Origin: a virus
IMG/VR virus record: IMGVR_UViG_3300011271_000003
Location: 34,805 to 98,804 of that record
DNA length: 64,000 nt
Direction: 5' to 3' (one strand)
A program made the translations under genes and the position numbers. The notes under the pieces were generated by a model. It made no database searches. It was not told the DNA's origin and saw only the letters and a program-made list of their open reading frames with translations. The first letter of the stretch is position 1, and each line of letters begins with the position of its first letter. This document shows, piece after piece, positions 1 to 7,553 of this stretch.

Positions 1-460
1 TCAGTCTTGCAAACTCTCCGAAAAGTTCCTTCGCTTTCTCATCGTATGCCCTTGCTGCCTCAACCTCATCGTCGAAGTAGCCCAGGTGATAGTGTTCGCC
101 TGTACAGTTTACGTAAGCAACCCACTTACCTCTTCGCTTGTACCAGGAGACACCTTTGAATCGACTTGACCCTCTACGCGACGTAGAGTTAGCGAGGTTC
201 TGTGCGTGGGTTGCTTCTCGTAGGTTGGTCCTAACATTGTTTAGTCCGTTTCCGTCTTTGTGGTCAATCTGAACTCTACCCATGATAAGGTTATGCATGT
301 AAATATAAGTAGTCTGATAGTCCTTCGTCTTGCTAGCTCTGGCGTACACAAGCCAGGGGTTACAGGTAGGCGTAAAAGGGTACCACTTGCGCCTGCTAAC
401 CAGGTCGTAGTCTTCGTCGTCAATAAAGGCCACGGCGCTACCTACCGGTATCTCTCTCAT
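1..460 (-). CDS. HNH homing endonuclease with AP2 domain, 3' end cut by window edge
   Basis: The frame reads open from ATG at 460 to the left edge with no stop, 153 codons visible. Residues about 50-85 carry the HNH core (MHNLIMG, IDHKDGNGLNN, LREATHAQN), the metal-dependent nuclease fold of phage homing endonucleases. Residues about 95-150 form an AP2 DNA-binding domain (FKGVSWYKRRGKWVAYV, HLGYFDDEVEAARAYDEKA). The last visible residues (GEFARL) match the usual end of this family, so only a few codons are missing. The ATG overlaps the TGA of the upstream nuclease gene (ATGA), so it is translationally coupled to it. Probably a free-standing mobile endonuclease. Confidence 0.9.
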   Translation of the reverse strand, partial: MREIPVGSAVAFIDDEDYDLVSRRKWYPFTPTCNPWLVYARASKTKDYQTTYIYMHNLIMGRVQIDHKDGNGLNNVRTNLREATHAQNLANSTSRRGSSRFKGVSWYKRRGKWVAYVNCTGEHYHLGYFDDEVEAARAYDEKAKELFGEFARL

Positions 461-2622
461 CACTCGCCCCCTTTAGACTCTGTGCTGGCGCCCAACTTTT
501 GTCGTACGTAGTACGGGAGTCTTCGCTCATACAGAGTGTTAAGTGTGTACTGATAGTCTTGTCCGGAGTTTTGGGAAATGCAGGGTGTTTGGAAAGCGCA
601 GAAGTTGCAACCGAATTTTCCAGGGGAAGGGTAAATACGGAGGTTCGGGTCGATCATGTCTCGGACTTCGGCTAGTAGGTTCTTTTCGACCTGATCCAGT
701 TCGTAGTCGGACTTGTACACAATGAACCTACGGTAGTAATCGGTTCCGGCTGTTTTAAGGTGCTCGAGGAACTCGTCGTACGCACCTTCTTGCCACGCCT
801 CTGTGTCGAACTCTTTAATGTGTGCGAGGTAGACTTCGTAGCTCGTGGCCTGATTTACGTTAACGCTAAACAACCTGCCAAGACGTCGCTGCTTGTTCTC
901 CTTGGGAGGTTCCGGAAATGCTTTACGTTGTTCGTGATAGATGAAACCACGAACGTTCAGATTCAGCTTCTTTCTTAGCGCCATACAATAGCTGTTTCCT
1001 GTTACTACTATCTGGCCATTCTGACGCATTACCCAGGTGCCGAGGCGAGTAGTTGGGCACCAAACTGGTCGAGGCTCTGGCAGATTAGTTGTTACTATTG
1101 TTCTAGTCCACTTGCGTGGCTCACTTACAACAGTTTGTTGGCACCTCTTGGCGCCATGCTGAGTAGTTGGATACTTGCCTGAGAGGAAAAAAGCTAGGCA
1201 AAATAGGTCGTTCTTCAGTCCTGGGTTCTGGTGGAACTTATTAGAGTGCCCTTCTGCGAGGATGATAGTCTCACAGAATACTTGACGTGCCTTAGGCGCT
1301 AGCCCGAGGACGAACGATTCCCACCCGTCTAGTTCGTAATTGAGCTTGGCCTTGTCTAGTAGCCGCCGGAAGAAAGGAGCACGCAAGTGCCACTTCAACC
1401 CCTGGACGCCCTTTCCTTGGGGTCCGAACCCTCCGCTGAACTTCGAGATGCTAGAGTAGCAGTCGCTAAACCTATCGAGGAGGCTCTGAATCTCTTTAAC
1501 GTACTTGCTCTGAGCAATTGTTACCTGAACGCCTCTGGGTCCTCTGCTGATGTTTCCGTCTGACAGCACCCAGGCAATAACAGCTGCCTCGTCAGGAGTA
1601 ATATCGTTAGTAGGGTTGTCCAGCTCGGCTGCTAGTACGACGTAGGCTTGTTGTTGTCCGTTCTTGAGCGCCTGAAGCTGATACGCTCCATGGTCTGGCG
1701 TTGTTGTGTGAGTTCGCTTCGCCCATCTATGTTCGGGAGTTGTGATAAAGTCGAAGGACTTTGCTCTAGAACGAACAACGCTCGTTGGTCCATACACGTT
1801 GACGTCCTCTAGGAGAGTCCACTCTAGAGCGTCTTCTTTTCCGTTATAGCCGAGGACCTCTTCGCCTACGACAAGCTGATTGTGGTGCTTCCAGCCACTA
1901 CGAGTAAGAATTTCTGAGTCAAGTGGTACACAGGCGATTTGATCATCGAGCTCCAGGAAGACTTCACTGGTAGAAAGTTGCGCTGCAGTCTTCCAGTCCC
2001 AGGTGGGCTTTAAAATCCAGTAGTACCCCTCCATGTCGTGAACGACCAAGTCTACGCGCCCGGAGAGAACTACAGGATTTCCAAACCACCTCCCTCCGCC
2101 GTTCTTGGCGAAGGCTTTTCGACAGGTGACACACTTGCAAAAGACTTGCTCGCCGTTCTCGTCTGTCAAAGGTACGTCGAAGCTGGCTTCAACATACACG
2201 GGAACGTACTTGGCCTGGATGTCTGCAAGCTGATTATTAACGTAGTACCAAATCATCCCCCGGCCTAGACGGACTCGCTCGGAATAGTCTTCTTCGACCT
2301 CACCTCCGAGCGCTTGCTCTCCGTTAGCGCGTAGGTACTCTCGCATCTGTTGTTCGCAGATGTCGAAGAAGGCCTTCTCGGCTAGGGCCCCCAAAACCTT
2401 AGGGTGGTATTTCCAGGTTGCCGGGTTATGCAGCACCTCCATCGCCTTATGGTACGCTATTCCGAACTCAAGCGGTTTGGCTGTCACTGTGGGATAGTAA
2501 TTCTGTCTGAACAACCAGTTCCACCTACGTCGACATCCTCTGAACGATCTGCGCTCGCTGGTGTGTATCTCGTGCATGAGCCCACGAGCAATCATATCCT
2601 CAGCGTAGACAGCTAGGGCCAC
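460..2622 (-). CDS. Cas4/RecB-like PD-(D/E)XK exonuclease interrupted by an intein
   Basis: The exteins give a protein of about 407 residues after splicing. The N-extein holds the nuclease core: GRVDLVVHDMEG (acidic residue near 191) and WDWKTA (the D/E-x-K element near 209-211). The C-extein holds a Cas4-type cysteine cluster, CNFCAFQTPC, likely an Fe-S or zinc site. Such enzymes resect DNA ends in phage recombination. The intein (residues 231-543) sits inside the QxxxY motif (DQIA/SYCMAL), so the enzyme should be inactive until spliced. Start is GTG at 2622 preceded by AAAAGGA; ATG codons at residues 10 and 16 are alternatives. A promoter lies 110 bp upstream. Confidence 0.9.
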   Translation of the reverse strand: MALAVYAEDMIARGLMHEIHTSERRSFRGCRRRWNWLFRQNYYPTVTAKPLEFGIAYHKAMEVLHNPATWKYHPKVLGALAEKAFFDICEQQMREYLRANGEQALGGEVEEDYSERVRLGRGMIWYYVNNQLADIQAKYVPVYVEASFDVPLTDENGEQVFCKCVTCRKAFAKNGGGRWFGNPVVLSGRVDLVVHDMEGYYWILKPTWDWKTAAQLSTSEVFLELDDQIACVPLDSEILTRSGWKHHNQLVVGEEVLGYNGKEDALEWTLLEDVNVYGPTSVVRSRAKSFDFITTPEHRWAKRTHTTTPDHGAYQLQALKNGQQQAYVVLAAELDNPTNDITPDEAAVIAWVLSDGNISRGPRGVQVTIAQSKYVKEIQSLLDRFSDCYSSISKFSGGFGPQGKGVQGLKWHLRAPFFRRLLDKAKLNYELDGWESFVLGLAPKARQVFCETIILAEGHSNKFHQNPGLKNDLFCLAFFLSGKYPTTQHGAKRCQQTVVSEPRKWTRTIVTTNLPEPRPVWCPTTRLGTWVMRQNGQIVVTGNSYCMALRKKLNLNVRGFIYHEQRKAFPEPPKENKQRRLGRLFSVNVNQATSYEVYLAHIKEFDTEAWQEGAYDEFLEHLKTAGTDYYRRFIVYKSDYELDQVEKNLLAEVRDMIDPNLRIYPSPGKFGCNFCAFQTPCISQNSGQDYQYTLNTLYERRLPYYVRQKLGASTESKGGE
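994..1932 (-). mobile_element. Intein with LAGLIDADG-type homing endonuclease, in the nuclease gene
   Basis: In-frame insertion of 313 residues. It starts with Cys (CVPLDSEILTRSGW, splicing block A), has block B (TTPEHRW, with the conserved His) and ends VVTGN followed by Ser (block G; Asn cleavage, Ser nucleophile at +1). The central part contains two dodecapeptide-like motifs, AWVLSDGNIS and ETIILAEGHS, typical of DOD homing endonucleases, so it may be mobile. It differs clearly from the intein in the terminase gene and is therefore a separate acquisition. Confidence 0.9.
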
Positions 2623-2731
2623 TTAGAGGTCCTTTTCTTCTCGCATAGCAATCTTACAGCCTGTCGCGTTCGCTGCTGTAGCGATCAGAATTGCTTCATA
2701 GGGCCTCCTAATGTGTTTGTTCTTACATATA

Positions 2732-2760
2732 ATTATACTTGGAACTCTCTTGGATCACAA
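2732..2760 (-). promoter_or_regulatory. Promoter for the nuclease/HNH unit
   Basis: On the minus strand TTGTGA (2755-2760) and TATAAT (2732-2737) are separated by 17 bp, close to the sigma-70 consensus. The 2623-2817 gap around it holds no convincing gene. A frame open through 2625-2700 has a good AGGAGG but no proper start codon. Confidence 0.7.
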
Positions 2761-2817
2761 GGGTTTCGCTACCAGGTCATTTAAGTTCCCGCCAGTGAAA
2801 GCCGGGACGTGTATCCT

Positions 2818-3243
2818 TTAGCACCTACAGGCAACATAGCCACATCTGTTACAGACTACACGGCCACGTCGCGCAGCGTGTCGTACTCTGCTACACACCT
2901 TACATTCGTGCGAGACCGTGTGAACGCCAAATAGCGCTTTGAGGTGCCCGTTACTACAGTACGGGCTGTATGCTTCTGCTATGTTCTCTTTGTGTGTAAT
3001 AGGCCGCACATGCTCCCAGAACGCACGCTTGTCTTTCTTTCGTATGTGTCCGAGCTCGAAACCTTCAGGTACTTCTCCTACGAAGTGGTTGTATGCGACT
3101 AGGTGCGCAGGATGGCTTATCCAAGCTAGACAGAATTGTCCGTATCCCCAGGATCCGTACGTGCCACCACGCCAGTTCCAGCAGCCCGTTTCTAGATCTA
3201 CCACGCAAAAGCTGTAGAAGCGCCTGAGGTCAGCTTCTGACAT
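2818..3243 (-). CDS. HNH endonuclease with C-terminal zinc ribbon
   Basis: 141 residues from ATG 3243. N-terminal part: DLETGCWNWRG, YGQF, a His-bearing helix, then VPEGFELGHIRK and ITHKENIAE, the HNH_3-type arrangement of phage homing endonucleases. The C-terminus has CxxC pairs (CKVC, CNRCGYVACRC) likely to bind zinc. Longer in-frame starts would overlap the next gene upstream and lack a ribosome site. Confidence 0.75.
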   Translation of the reverse strand: MSEADLRRFYSFCVVDLETGCWNWRGGTYGSWGYGQFCLAWISHPAHLVAYNHFVGEVPEGFELGHIRKKDKRAFWEHVRPITHKENIAEAYSPYCSNGHLKALFGVHTVSHECKVCSRVRHAARRGRVVCNRCGYVACRC

Positions 3244-3250
3244 AAGCAAC

Positions 3251-3574
3251 CTAGTCAATTGGCCCACTCCTTGTGTTGACCATAAGTCCACAGGCTAGGA
3301 GCGCCTCAGTTAGTTCCAACTTCAGGCCTGCTATATCTCCCGGCATAGTGTCTTCCGCCTTGATACCATATACTCGGAGCGCTGCTCTGGCAAGTCGGAG
3401 TTGTGCCAGTCTGATTTCGCCATAACTAAAGGGTGCGCCTGGGGCCTCCGGGTCGAGCTGGTTTGAATGGTATGCGGACCTAGGTCCGTCCACAAGCGTC
3501 GCCCCTGTGTCTCGTCCTTGTTGGAAGTGGCCGGCACGTCTGACTGGAATAACCATACTGCTTCGGTGTCGCAT
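3251..3574 (-). CDS. Hypothetical protein, 107 residues
   Basis: ATG at 3574 follows AACGGAGAATGT. Residues 50-100 form predicted helices rich in Ala, Leu and Arg (YGEIRLAQLRLARAALRVYG). No family recognised. It sits 8 bp upstream of the HNH gene in the same unit. Confidence 0.6.
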   Translation of the reverse strand: MRHRSSMVIPVRRAGHFQQGRDTGATLVDGPRSAYHSNQLDPEAPGAPFSYGEIRLAQLRLARAALRVYGIKAEDTMPGDIAGLKLELTEALLACGLMVNTRSGPID

Positions 3575-3613
3575 ACATTCTCCGTTCAAGGTCCGGCCCG
3601 AGCCCGTAGGGGA

Positions 3614-3789
3614 CTATCCGCCGACGCAACCGCCTACCAGGATTGTGTTCACCTCCTTCCGAGTGGCAAGCTTGACCACTCAAGCCCCTGCACGGCTGGC
3701 GTCCCCGGAGAGTCCTCGCCACTCTCGCCGTGTCGGCGGCAGCCTGTCAATTCAGGTCGTTTCCGTGTCGGGAATTCAGTGGTCAAGCT
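3614..3789 (-). promoter_or_regulatory. Leader with 12-bp inverted repeat and tiny leader ORF
   Basis: AGCTTGACCACT (3778-3789 on the minus strand) is repeated inverted at 3669-3680, about 100 nt apart, and is followed at once by a strong GGAAGGAGGTGAACAC ribosome site. The site would translate only a 12-codon ORF from GTG 3652 (MNTILVGGCVGG) before the next gene starts at 3574. It resembles an attenuator or RNA-structure controlled leader; function inferred. Confidence 0.4.
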
Positions 3790-3802
3790 CTTTCCTTATC
3801 GT

Positions 3803-4183
3803 TTAGGTACTCGCTGTCTCTTTTACCCACTGCTCTCGTAGGTCCGGCAGAAGGTTATTGCCAGATGCGACAACCATGTTCTTAACGAAGTCTCTGACTA
3901 CGTCAGCGTGAGGTCTGCGACAGCCTGGCTCTGCATGCACATACCAACCAAATTTCTTGGTCTGTGCATAGCCGCCTCTACCCGTGTTGTGCTGGCAGGC
4001 AAGTGTTGGCTTTGCCACCACAGCTTCCATAGTGGAAGAAGCAGCCACTATGGCACCGAGGGCTACAAGCTCATTCTCAGCCTCTTCTGCCGAAGTGTCG
4101 TCGCTTTCCCACTTGTCCTTCAGGTGAATGAACCGCTCGGCTGCAGCGTTGTCTCTGAACGACAGTATGACTACCCTGGCCAT
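3803..4183 (-). CDS. Hypothetical protein, 126 residues
   Basis: Begins MARVVILSFRDNAAAERFIHL, predicted beta-alpha start, with an acidic helix (SDDTSAEEAENELVALGAIVA) and a C-terminal part with Cys/His (CQHNTGRGGYAQ, HAEPGCRRPHADVVRDFV). No family assigned. The start overlaps the end of the next upstream gene by 13 bp. Confidence 0.7.
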   Translation of the reverse strand: MARVVILSFRDNAAAERFIHLKDKWESDDTSAEEAENELVALGAIVAASSTMEAVVAKPTLACQHNTGRGGYAQTKKFGWYVHAEPGCRRPHADVVRDFVKNMVVASGNNLLPDLREQWVKETAST

Positions 4184-4560
4184 GATTCGACTCTCCTCAC
4201 TGCGTGGCGTCCCATTCCATTACACCCTCGACTAGTATAGGGAGGCCCGCATCGGACCGTGTTGGCTAGTGGTGGCTTGAAGAATCCTCCACGTACGGCA
4301 TTGATTCGTATGCTCTTCGGGATTGCTCCATATGCTCCGGTAGTAGGATCTTTATAGAGGACTCCACAGCCGTCGCAGGCTGTGCAGCGCTGCCAACGTA
4401 GCTTAGTCTTACTGAACTGAGCTATGTGCCAGCGCATGTTTCCTGCTCTGTACCACATTACTCCGATAGCAATGAACACTGCGGCCACCGCGAGCACTGC
4501 GATTGCGATAAGCCAGTTCAGGAAGTCCTGAAACTGAGTCAGTATATGTTGGGCTGCCAA
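4171..4560 (-). CDS. Membrane protein with cytoplasmic zinc-ribbon-like tail
   Basis: 129 residues. One strong transmembrane helix at about 15-36 (LNWLIAIAVLAVAAVFIAIGV) is followed by basic residues and CTACDGCG near 58-65 plus further Cys (CGPPYTSRGC), suggesting a metal site on the cytoplasmic side. Function unknown. Confidence 0.7.
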   Translation of the reverse strand: MAAQHILTQFQDFLNWLIAIAVLAVAAVFIAIGVMWYRAGNMRWHIAQFSKTKLRWQRCTACDGCGVLYKDPTTGAYGAIPKSIRINAVRGGFFKPPLANTVRCGPPYTSRGCNGMGRHAVRRVESWPG

Positions 4561-4562
4561 GG

Positions 4563-4727
4563 TTACTCCTTTCTGTACACGGTAGTGATCCTGATCTTTC
4601 GGAAGACCACCTTCTTGTTGAGAGGATCATTCACTGGGTAGGCAACGAGCTTAAACAGCTGAAGTGCCTCGAGGCACTTCAAGGCCTCCTCATCGCCGGA
4701 GGAGTCGAACCCGATCACGATCACCAC
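4563..4727 (-). CDS. Hypothetical protein, 54 residues
   Basis: GTG start at 4727 (MVIVIGFDSSGDEEALKCLE), 2 bp after the TGA of the upstream gene. The pattern of strand, GFDSSGDEEA helix and strands VAYPVN and KIRITTVY suggests a small alpha/beta fold. Longer starts would overlap the upstream gene. Confidence 0.55.
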   Translation of the reverse strand: MVIVIGFDSSGDEEALKCLEALQLFKLVAYPVNDPLNKKVVFRKIRITTVYRKE

Positions 4728-4728
4728 G

Positions 4729-5058
4729 TCACTCGTCGAACCCGATGACGTCGATGGTACCGGTGTGTACTTCAGGCAGTACGTGTCCTGAGCTATACCA
4801 GAAGCCTCCGTGGTGTCTGTAGAACAGTCCTTCGCTGACGCGGCGAAGGACATCGAGTGCGGTCATGATCTGTGTGTTGTCTGCCTGGTAGACAAGGTCT
4901 AGAGGCTCCATGTTTGGATCGATTAGAAGTTCGAGGTTGAATTCGTCCGCGTAGTGCGCGGCAGCGACATAGCAGTACTCAGGAATAGCCGTGGGGTCTC
5001 GCACCGTGTTCAGTAGGACATACAGGCGCTTGATGTCATTCGGGTTCATCTTTATCAT
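4729..5058 (-). CDS. Hypothetical protein, paralogue of the 33.7-34.2 kb gene
   Basis: 109 residues. The core YVAAAHYADEFNLELL ... ALDVLRRVSEGLFYRHHGG matches the core of the gene at 33739-34155 (YTAAAYYADMNDYTF ... ALDVLRLAYDGTFSELHADG). Function unknown. ATG overlaps the preceding TGA (ATGA). Confidence 0.75.
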   Translation of the reverse strand: MIKMNPNDIKRLYVLLNTVRDPTAIPEYCYVAAAHYADEFNLELLIDPNMEPLDLVYQADNTQIMTALDVLRRVSEGLFYRHHGGFWYSSGHVLPEVHTGTIDVIGFDE

Positions 5059-5237
5059 GGCTTATCGTGCACCTCACCGTCGATGTAGGAGTAGTGTTGT
5101 CCTTCTTGACAGGCTGACCCCTGTCTATGCAGGTGCACGATTACTACACTGTTTGGACCGTCTGTCACCGACTTGGCTGCAGCATCCTCGAGAGTCCTCT
5201 GTTTGTCGATCCCCTCAAAGACATACATATTTCTCAT
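5055..5237 (-). CDS. Hypothetical protein, 60 residues
   Basis: ATG 5237 overlaps the preceding TGA (TGATG), and its own stop overlaps the next ATG. MRNMYVFEGIDKQRTLEDAAA looks like a strand-turn-helix start. No family recognised. Confidence 0.6.
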   Translation of the reverse strand: MRNMYVFEGIDKQRTLEDAAAKSVTDGPNSVVIVHLHRQGSACQEGQHYSYIDGEVHDKP

Positions 5238-5497
5238 CAGAACGTCCTTCCTGAGTCAGTAATGCCGTCTGGTACTTCTACGCCTCGACACTCAGGCATC
5301 CTACAGAGGTCTCGTAGTTCTTCCTTCGTGGGGAATTGTTTGTTTTCTGCCGGCCAGCTCCAGGTAGCGGTATTGATTGTAATGCCGCAGGCTGTTTGAC
5401 GTCCGTCTGTCGGGTCAACCCGATGCCACCTCTTTGTGTGTGGCGACATCACATAGGTGCTGACCTTGCTCTTCTTACCGCCAAAGAGCTTCCTCAC
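5237..5497 (-). CDS. Hypothetical protein with conserved HRVD..CG motif, 86 residues
   Basis: GTG 5497 overlaps the TGA of the upstream gene (GTGA). The segment RWHRVDPTDGRQTACGITI followed by CRMPEC looks like the small Cys-containing proteins common in actinophages; metal binding is possible. Function unknown. Confidence 0.6.
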   Translation of the reverse strand: MRKLFGGKKSKVSTYVMSPHTKRWHRVDPTDGRQTACGITINTATWSWPAENKQFPTKEELRDLCRMPECRGVEVPDGITDSGRTF

Positions 5498-6102
5498 AGT
5501 GAATACCAATCTCTCGTGATGTACTTGTAGGCCCCACGTATGCTTCTAAACGTGGCGACAACAGGCTTGGCTAGCACCCTGTGGACTTTCACTCTTAGGG
5601 TGGCCCGCAGCAGGCGACGCGCGTCTCGCCTACCCTGACGAATTAGGTACCGCCTGTCGCGGCTACTCTCCTTGAGATGCGACTCGTCGGTCCACAACTT
5701 ATTGCCGGCTTCGTCCCAGATGCCTATGACATTAGTCATATGTCTATCTGTCTCTGCGAGCTCTGCATCTGTCGGAGCTGGAATTCGCGCTGACGGTCTT
5801 GTGTCAGTTGCGAGAGGCATCTCACCTGTAGTGTGTGCGACCTCGATTTGCTCGGTTGCGACGATAAGAGGCATCGAAACGGCCTTGAACGTTCCGGTTG
5901 CCTCGACCTCATCGAAGACTTCACGACGCTCGCCGTAAACGCGAAGCTCGACCATGTACTTGGCGAAGCTGGGATCCTCGATCTGGCTGACAAGCGCCTC
6001 GAACTGGAGTGACGTCTCGGTGGTTACATCAACGTGGAACTCCTTGTCGAGGGGGGTGATTCGTCCGTGTGTGAAGATAGGGTTGTAGTGTGTTACGGTC
6101 AT
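5494..6102 (-). CDS. Hypothetical protein, 202 residues
   Basis: N-terminal half is beta-rich (HGRITPLDKEFHVDVTTETS, SMPLIVATEQIEVA); the C-terminal 60 residues are strongly basic (RRDARRLLRATLRVKVHRVL), which would suit nucleic-acid or membrane contact. No family recognised. Confidence 0.7.
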   Translation of the reverse strand: MTVTHYNPIFTHGRITPLDKEFHVDVTTETSLQFEALVSQIEDPSFAKYMVELRVYGERREVFDEVEATGTFKAVSMPLIVATEQIEVAHTTGEMPLATDTRPSARIPAPTDAELAETDRHMTNVIGIWDEAGNKLWTDESHLKESSRDRRYLIRQGRRDARRLLRATLRVKVHRVLAKPVVATFRSIRGAYKYITRDWYSL

Positions 6103-6104
6103 GA

Positions 6105-6323
6105 CTATGCCTCCACTAGGTAGTCGAACTCACCCTTCTTGACGCCGCCCAGAAACGCTTCCCACTCCTCTCTGGTGTATGCGAGCGCAGGGCCTTTGGG
6201 GTCCCTACCGTTTCGCACGAGTACGGCTATTGGCTTTCCATCGAAGTGCGTTCCTTCAGGTGCTGCAGCCACCTCGAAGCAGGCACCATTGTTAACGCTG
6301 TAAGATGACTTCTTCCACTGCAT
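6105..6323 (-). CDS. DUF397 family protein
   Basis: 72 residues spanning the whole DUF397 domain: WKKSSYSVNNGACFEVAA, VLVRNGRDPKGPALAYT, EEWEAFLGGVKKGEFD. In Streptomyces and relatives DUF397 genes lie next to XRE-family regulators in toxin-antitoxin-like or signalling pairs. No XRE gene is adjacent here, so it is probably host-derived and may act as a decoy or antitoxin; that role is inference. Confidence 0.9.
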   Translation of the reverse strand: MQWKKSSYSVNNGACFEVAAAPEGTHFDGKPIAVLVRNGRDPKGPALAYTREEWEAFLGGVKKGEFDYLVEA

Positions 6324-6334
6324 GGTAACTCCGT

Positions 6335-6727
6335 TCAGTTGGGTGACTGGCCACGCTGAGCGTCTCTCTGCTCGTACAGATCTGCCAAGCCTATCTGGAT
6401 AGCCTTGTCGATTATTCTGTCCTCGGGGTTGGGATCGATTGCGGCTGTGAACCAGACGTAGTTAACCTGTCCTAGCAAGCGTCCTTTCATGCCCATGGTG
6501 ATGTTGAGACAAGGCTGATCCATCTGCCTTGGCAGTCCCGTAGTAGGGTCTGGAACGACTACTTGCATGGTGCCTAGGCAGTACTCCCAGAATATTTCCT
6601 GTCCGAAGGCTTGCTTCCTAATTGCCTCTGTGATCTTCTCAGGGGGTGTCAGATCCATCAGGCGGATGATATTGGTGCTGAGCGGTTTGCCACTTATGCC
6701 TCCGTGGCGCTCGACCTCGTCTGTCAT
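6335..6727 (-). CDS. Hypothetical protein, 130 residues
   Basis: Contains IIRLMDLTPPEKITEAIRKQ and a beta-rich middle (FWEYCLGTMQVVVPDPTTG, LNITMGMKGRLLGQVNYVWF). No family recognised. Its ATG lies at the TGA of the next upstream gene. Confidence 0.65.
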   Translation of the reverse strand: MTDEVERHGGISGKPLSTNIIRLMDLTPPEKITEAIRKQAFGQEIFWEYCLGTMQVVVPDPTTGLPRQMDQPCLNITMGMKGRLLGQVNYVWFTAAIDPNPEDRIIDKAIQIGLADLYEQRDAQRGQSPN

Positions 6728-6933
6728 CAGACCTTCCTCCAGTCGTCTTTGTACATGACGTATTCGAACTCGTCACCGTTGGGGGCTGCGAGGTACAGAT
6801 CAGGCTCGGGCTCTCCTGCTAGGTTGGCGGTCTGAAAGGCCGCCTTGATGTGATTTTTCGCTTCCTGCTCTGTGCCGGTTAGAACAGGGGCTACCTGGCT
6901 GCCCCAGACAGTCCAGTCCATGTCACTAGCCAT
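6727..6933 (-). CDS. Hypothetical protein, 68 residues
   Basis: MASDMDWTVWGSQVAPVLTG, an Ala-rich helix (AKNHIKAAFQTANLAG), then a strand pair ending MYKDDWRKV. Overlaps both neighbours in the operon. Function unknown. Confidence 0.6.
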   Translation of the reverse strand: MASDMDWTVWGSQVAPVLTGTEQEAKNHIKAAFQTANLAGEPEPDLYLAAPNGDEFEYVMYKDDWRKV

Positions 6934-7225
6934 TTGACTCGGCCTCCTTCTTCTTGAGCTGCTCGATTGCCTGCTCGACTCCTATGTGAGCGCATGGACT
7001 GTCAAACCCTGCGTTGCGGAGCGTCTTGTTGATTTCGTCGATCTCTGCGTACGGCGATCCCGTCTCCTCGAAGGCGAATGGGTTAACTAGCACAGCAGAC
7101 CTAACAAACGGTCCGTTTACGCCCATCTTCCTGAATCGTTGCACGTACCAATGGGACATGTCTGTCTCAGCCTGCTCTAGGCTGTCGTAGGTATACTCCA
7201 TTAGACGTAGGACTCTAACTGTCAC
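6926..7225 (-). CDS. Hypothetical protein, 99 residues
   Basis: GTG 7225 is placed 5 bp after GGGAGG. The core MEYTYDSLEQAETDMSHWYV ... VRSAVLVNPFAFEE suggests a small alpha/beta protein with a Lys/Glu-rich C-terminal helix (VEQAIEQLKKKEAE). No family recognised. Confidence 0.65.
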   Translation of the reverse strand: MTVRVLRLMEYTYDSLEQAETDMSHWYVQRFRKMGVNGPFVRSAVLVNPFAFEETGSPYAEIDEINKTLRNAGFDSPCAHIGVEQAIEQLKKKEAESNG

Positions 7226-7227
7226 TG

Positions 7228-7551
7228 CTACTCCTCCCATTGTACGTGTCCGTATTTACGCAGGGCCTCGCTCAGTCGGCGAACCTTCGCTGCTATTGCT
7301 TCGTCGTCCATCATGCCTCGGCTGTATTTATGGTGGTCAACGTAGGGGTCGTAGGCCTTAGTAGGTCCCTCGTCGTAGAAGCACCAGAGACACGTCTATG
7401 TTAGGTCTCCTGTTAGACCCTGGATACACTCGAACTTGCAGTGGCAGTGCCTGCATACAACCCAGACCCATACGTAGGGCCTGTGTGTCCTTGCGTCCCT
7501 TGCTGACCGTCCATCTCTACAAGGACCTGGAACCTTAATGTCGGTTCTGTC
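7228..7551 (-). pseudogene. Zinc-ribbon gene interrupted by an in-frame TAG
   Basis: One frame is open across almost the whole 7226-7553 gap except for TAG at 7396-7398. Upstream of it: YVWVWVVCRHCHCKFEC; downstream: TCLWCFYDEGP, then an acidic and a basic helix ending KYGHVQWEE with TAG 7228-7230 right at the next ribosome site. CxxC elements on both sides of the stop suggest one zinc ribbon. There is also no clear start codon after the helicase stop. Either a decayed gene or one read through an amber codon; an independent start at ATGATG near 7314 could give 28 residues. Confidence 0.55.
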
Positions 7552-7553
7552 GA

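Noticed and set aside
2625-2715. Open frame reading PYEAILIATAANATG then CKIAMREEKDL with AGGAGG in front
   Set aside because: No start codon in a usable position; the ATG after AGGAGG gives only MKQF.
7396-7398. Genome-wide recoding of TAG
   Set aside because: Many normal genes here end in TAG at overlap-consistent places, and no convincing suppressor tRNA was found.
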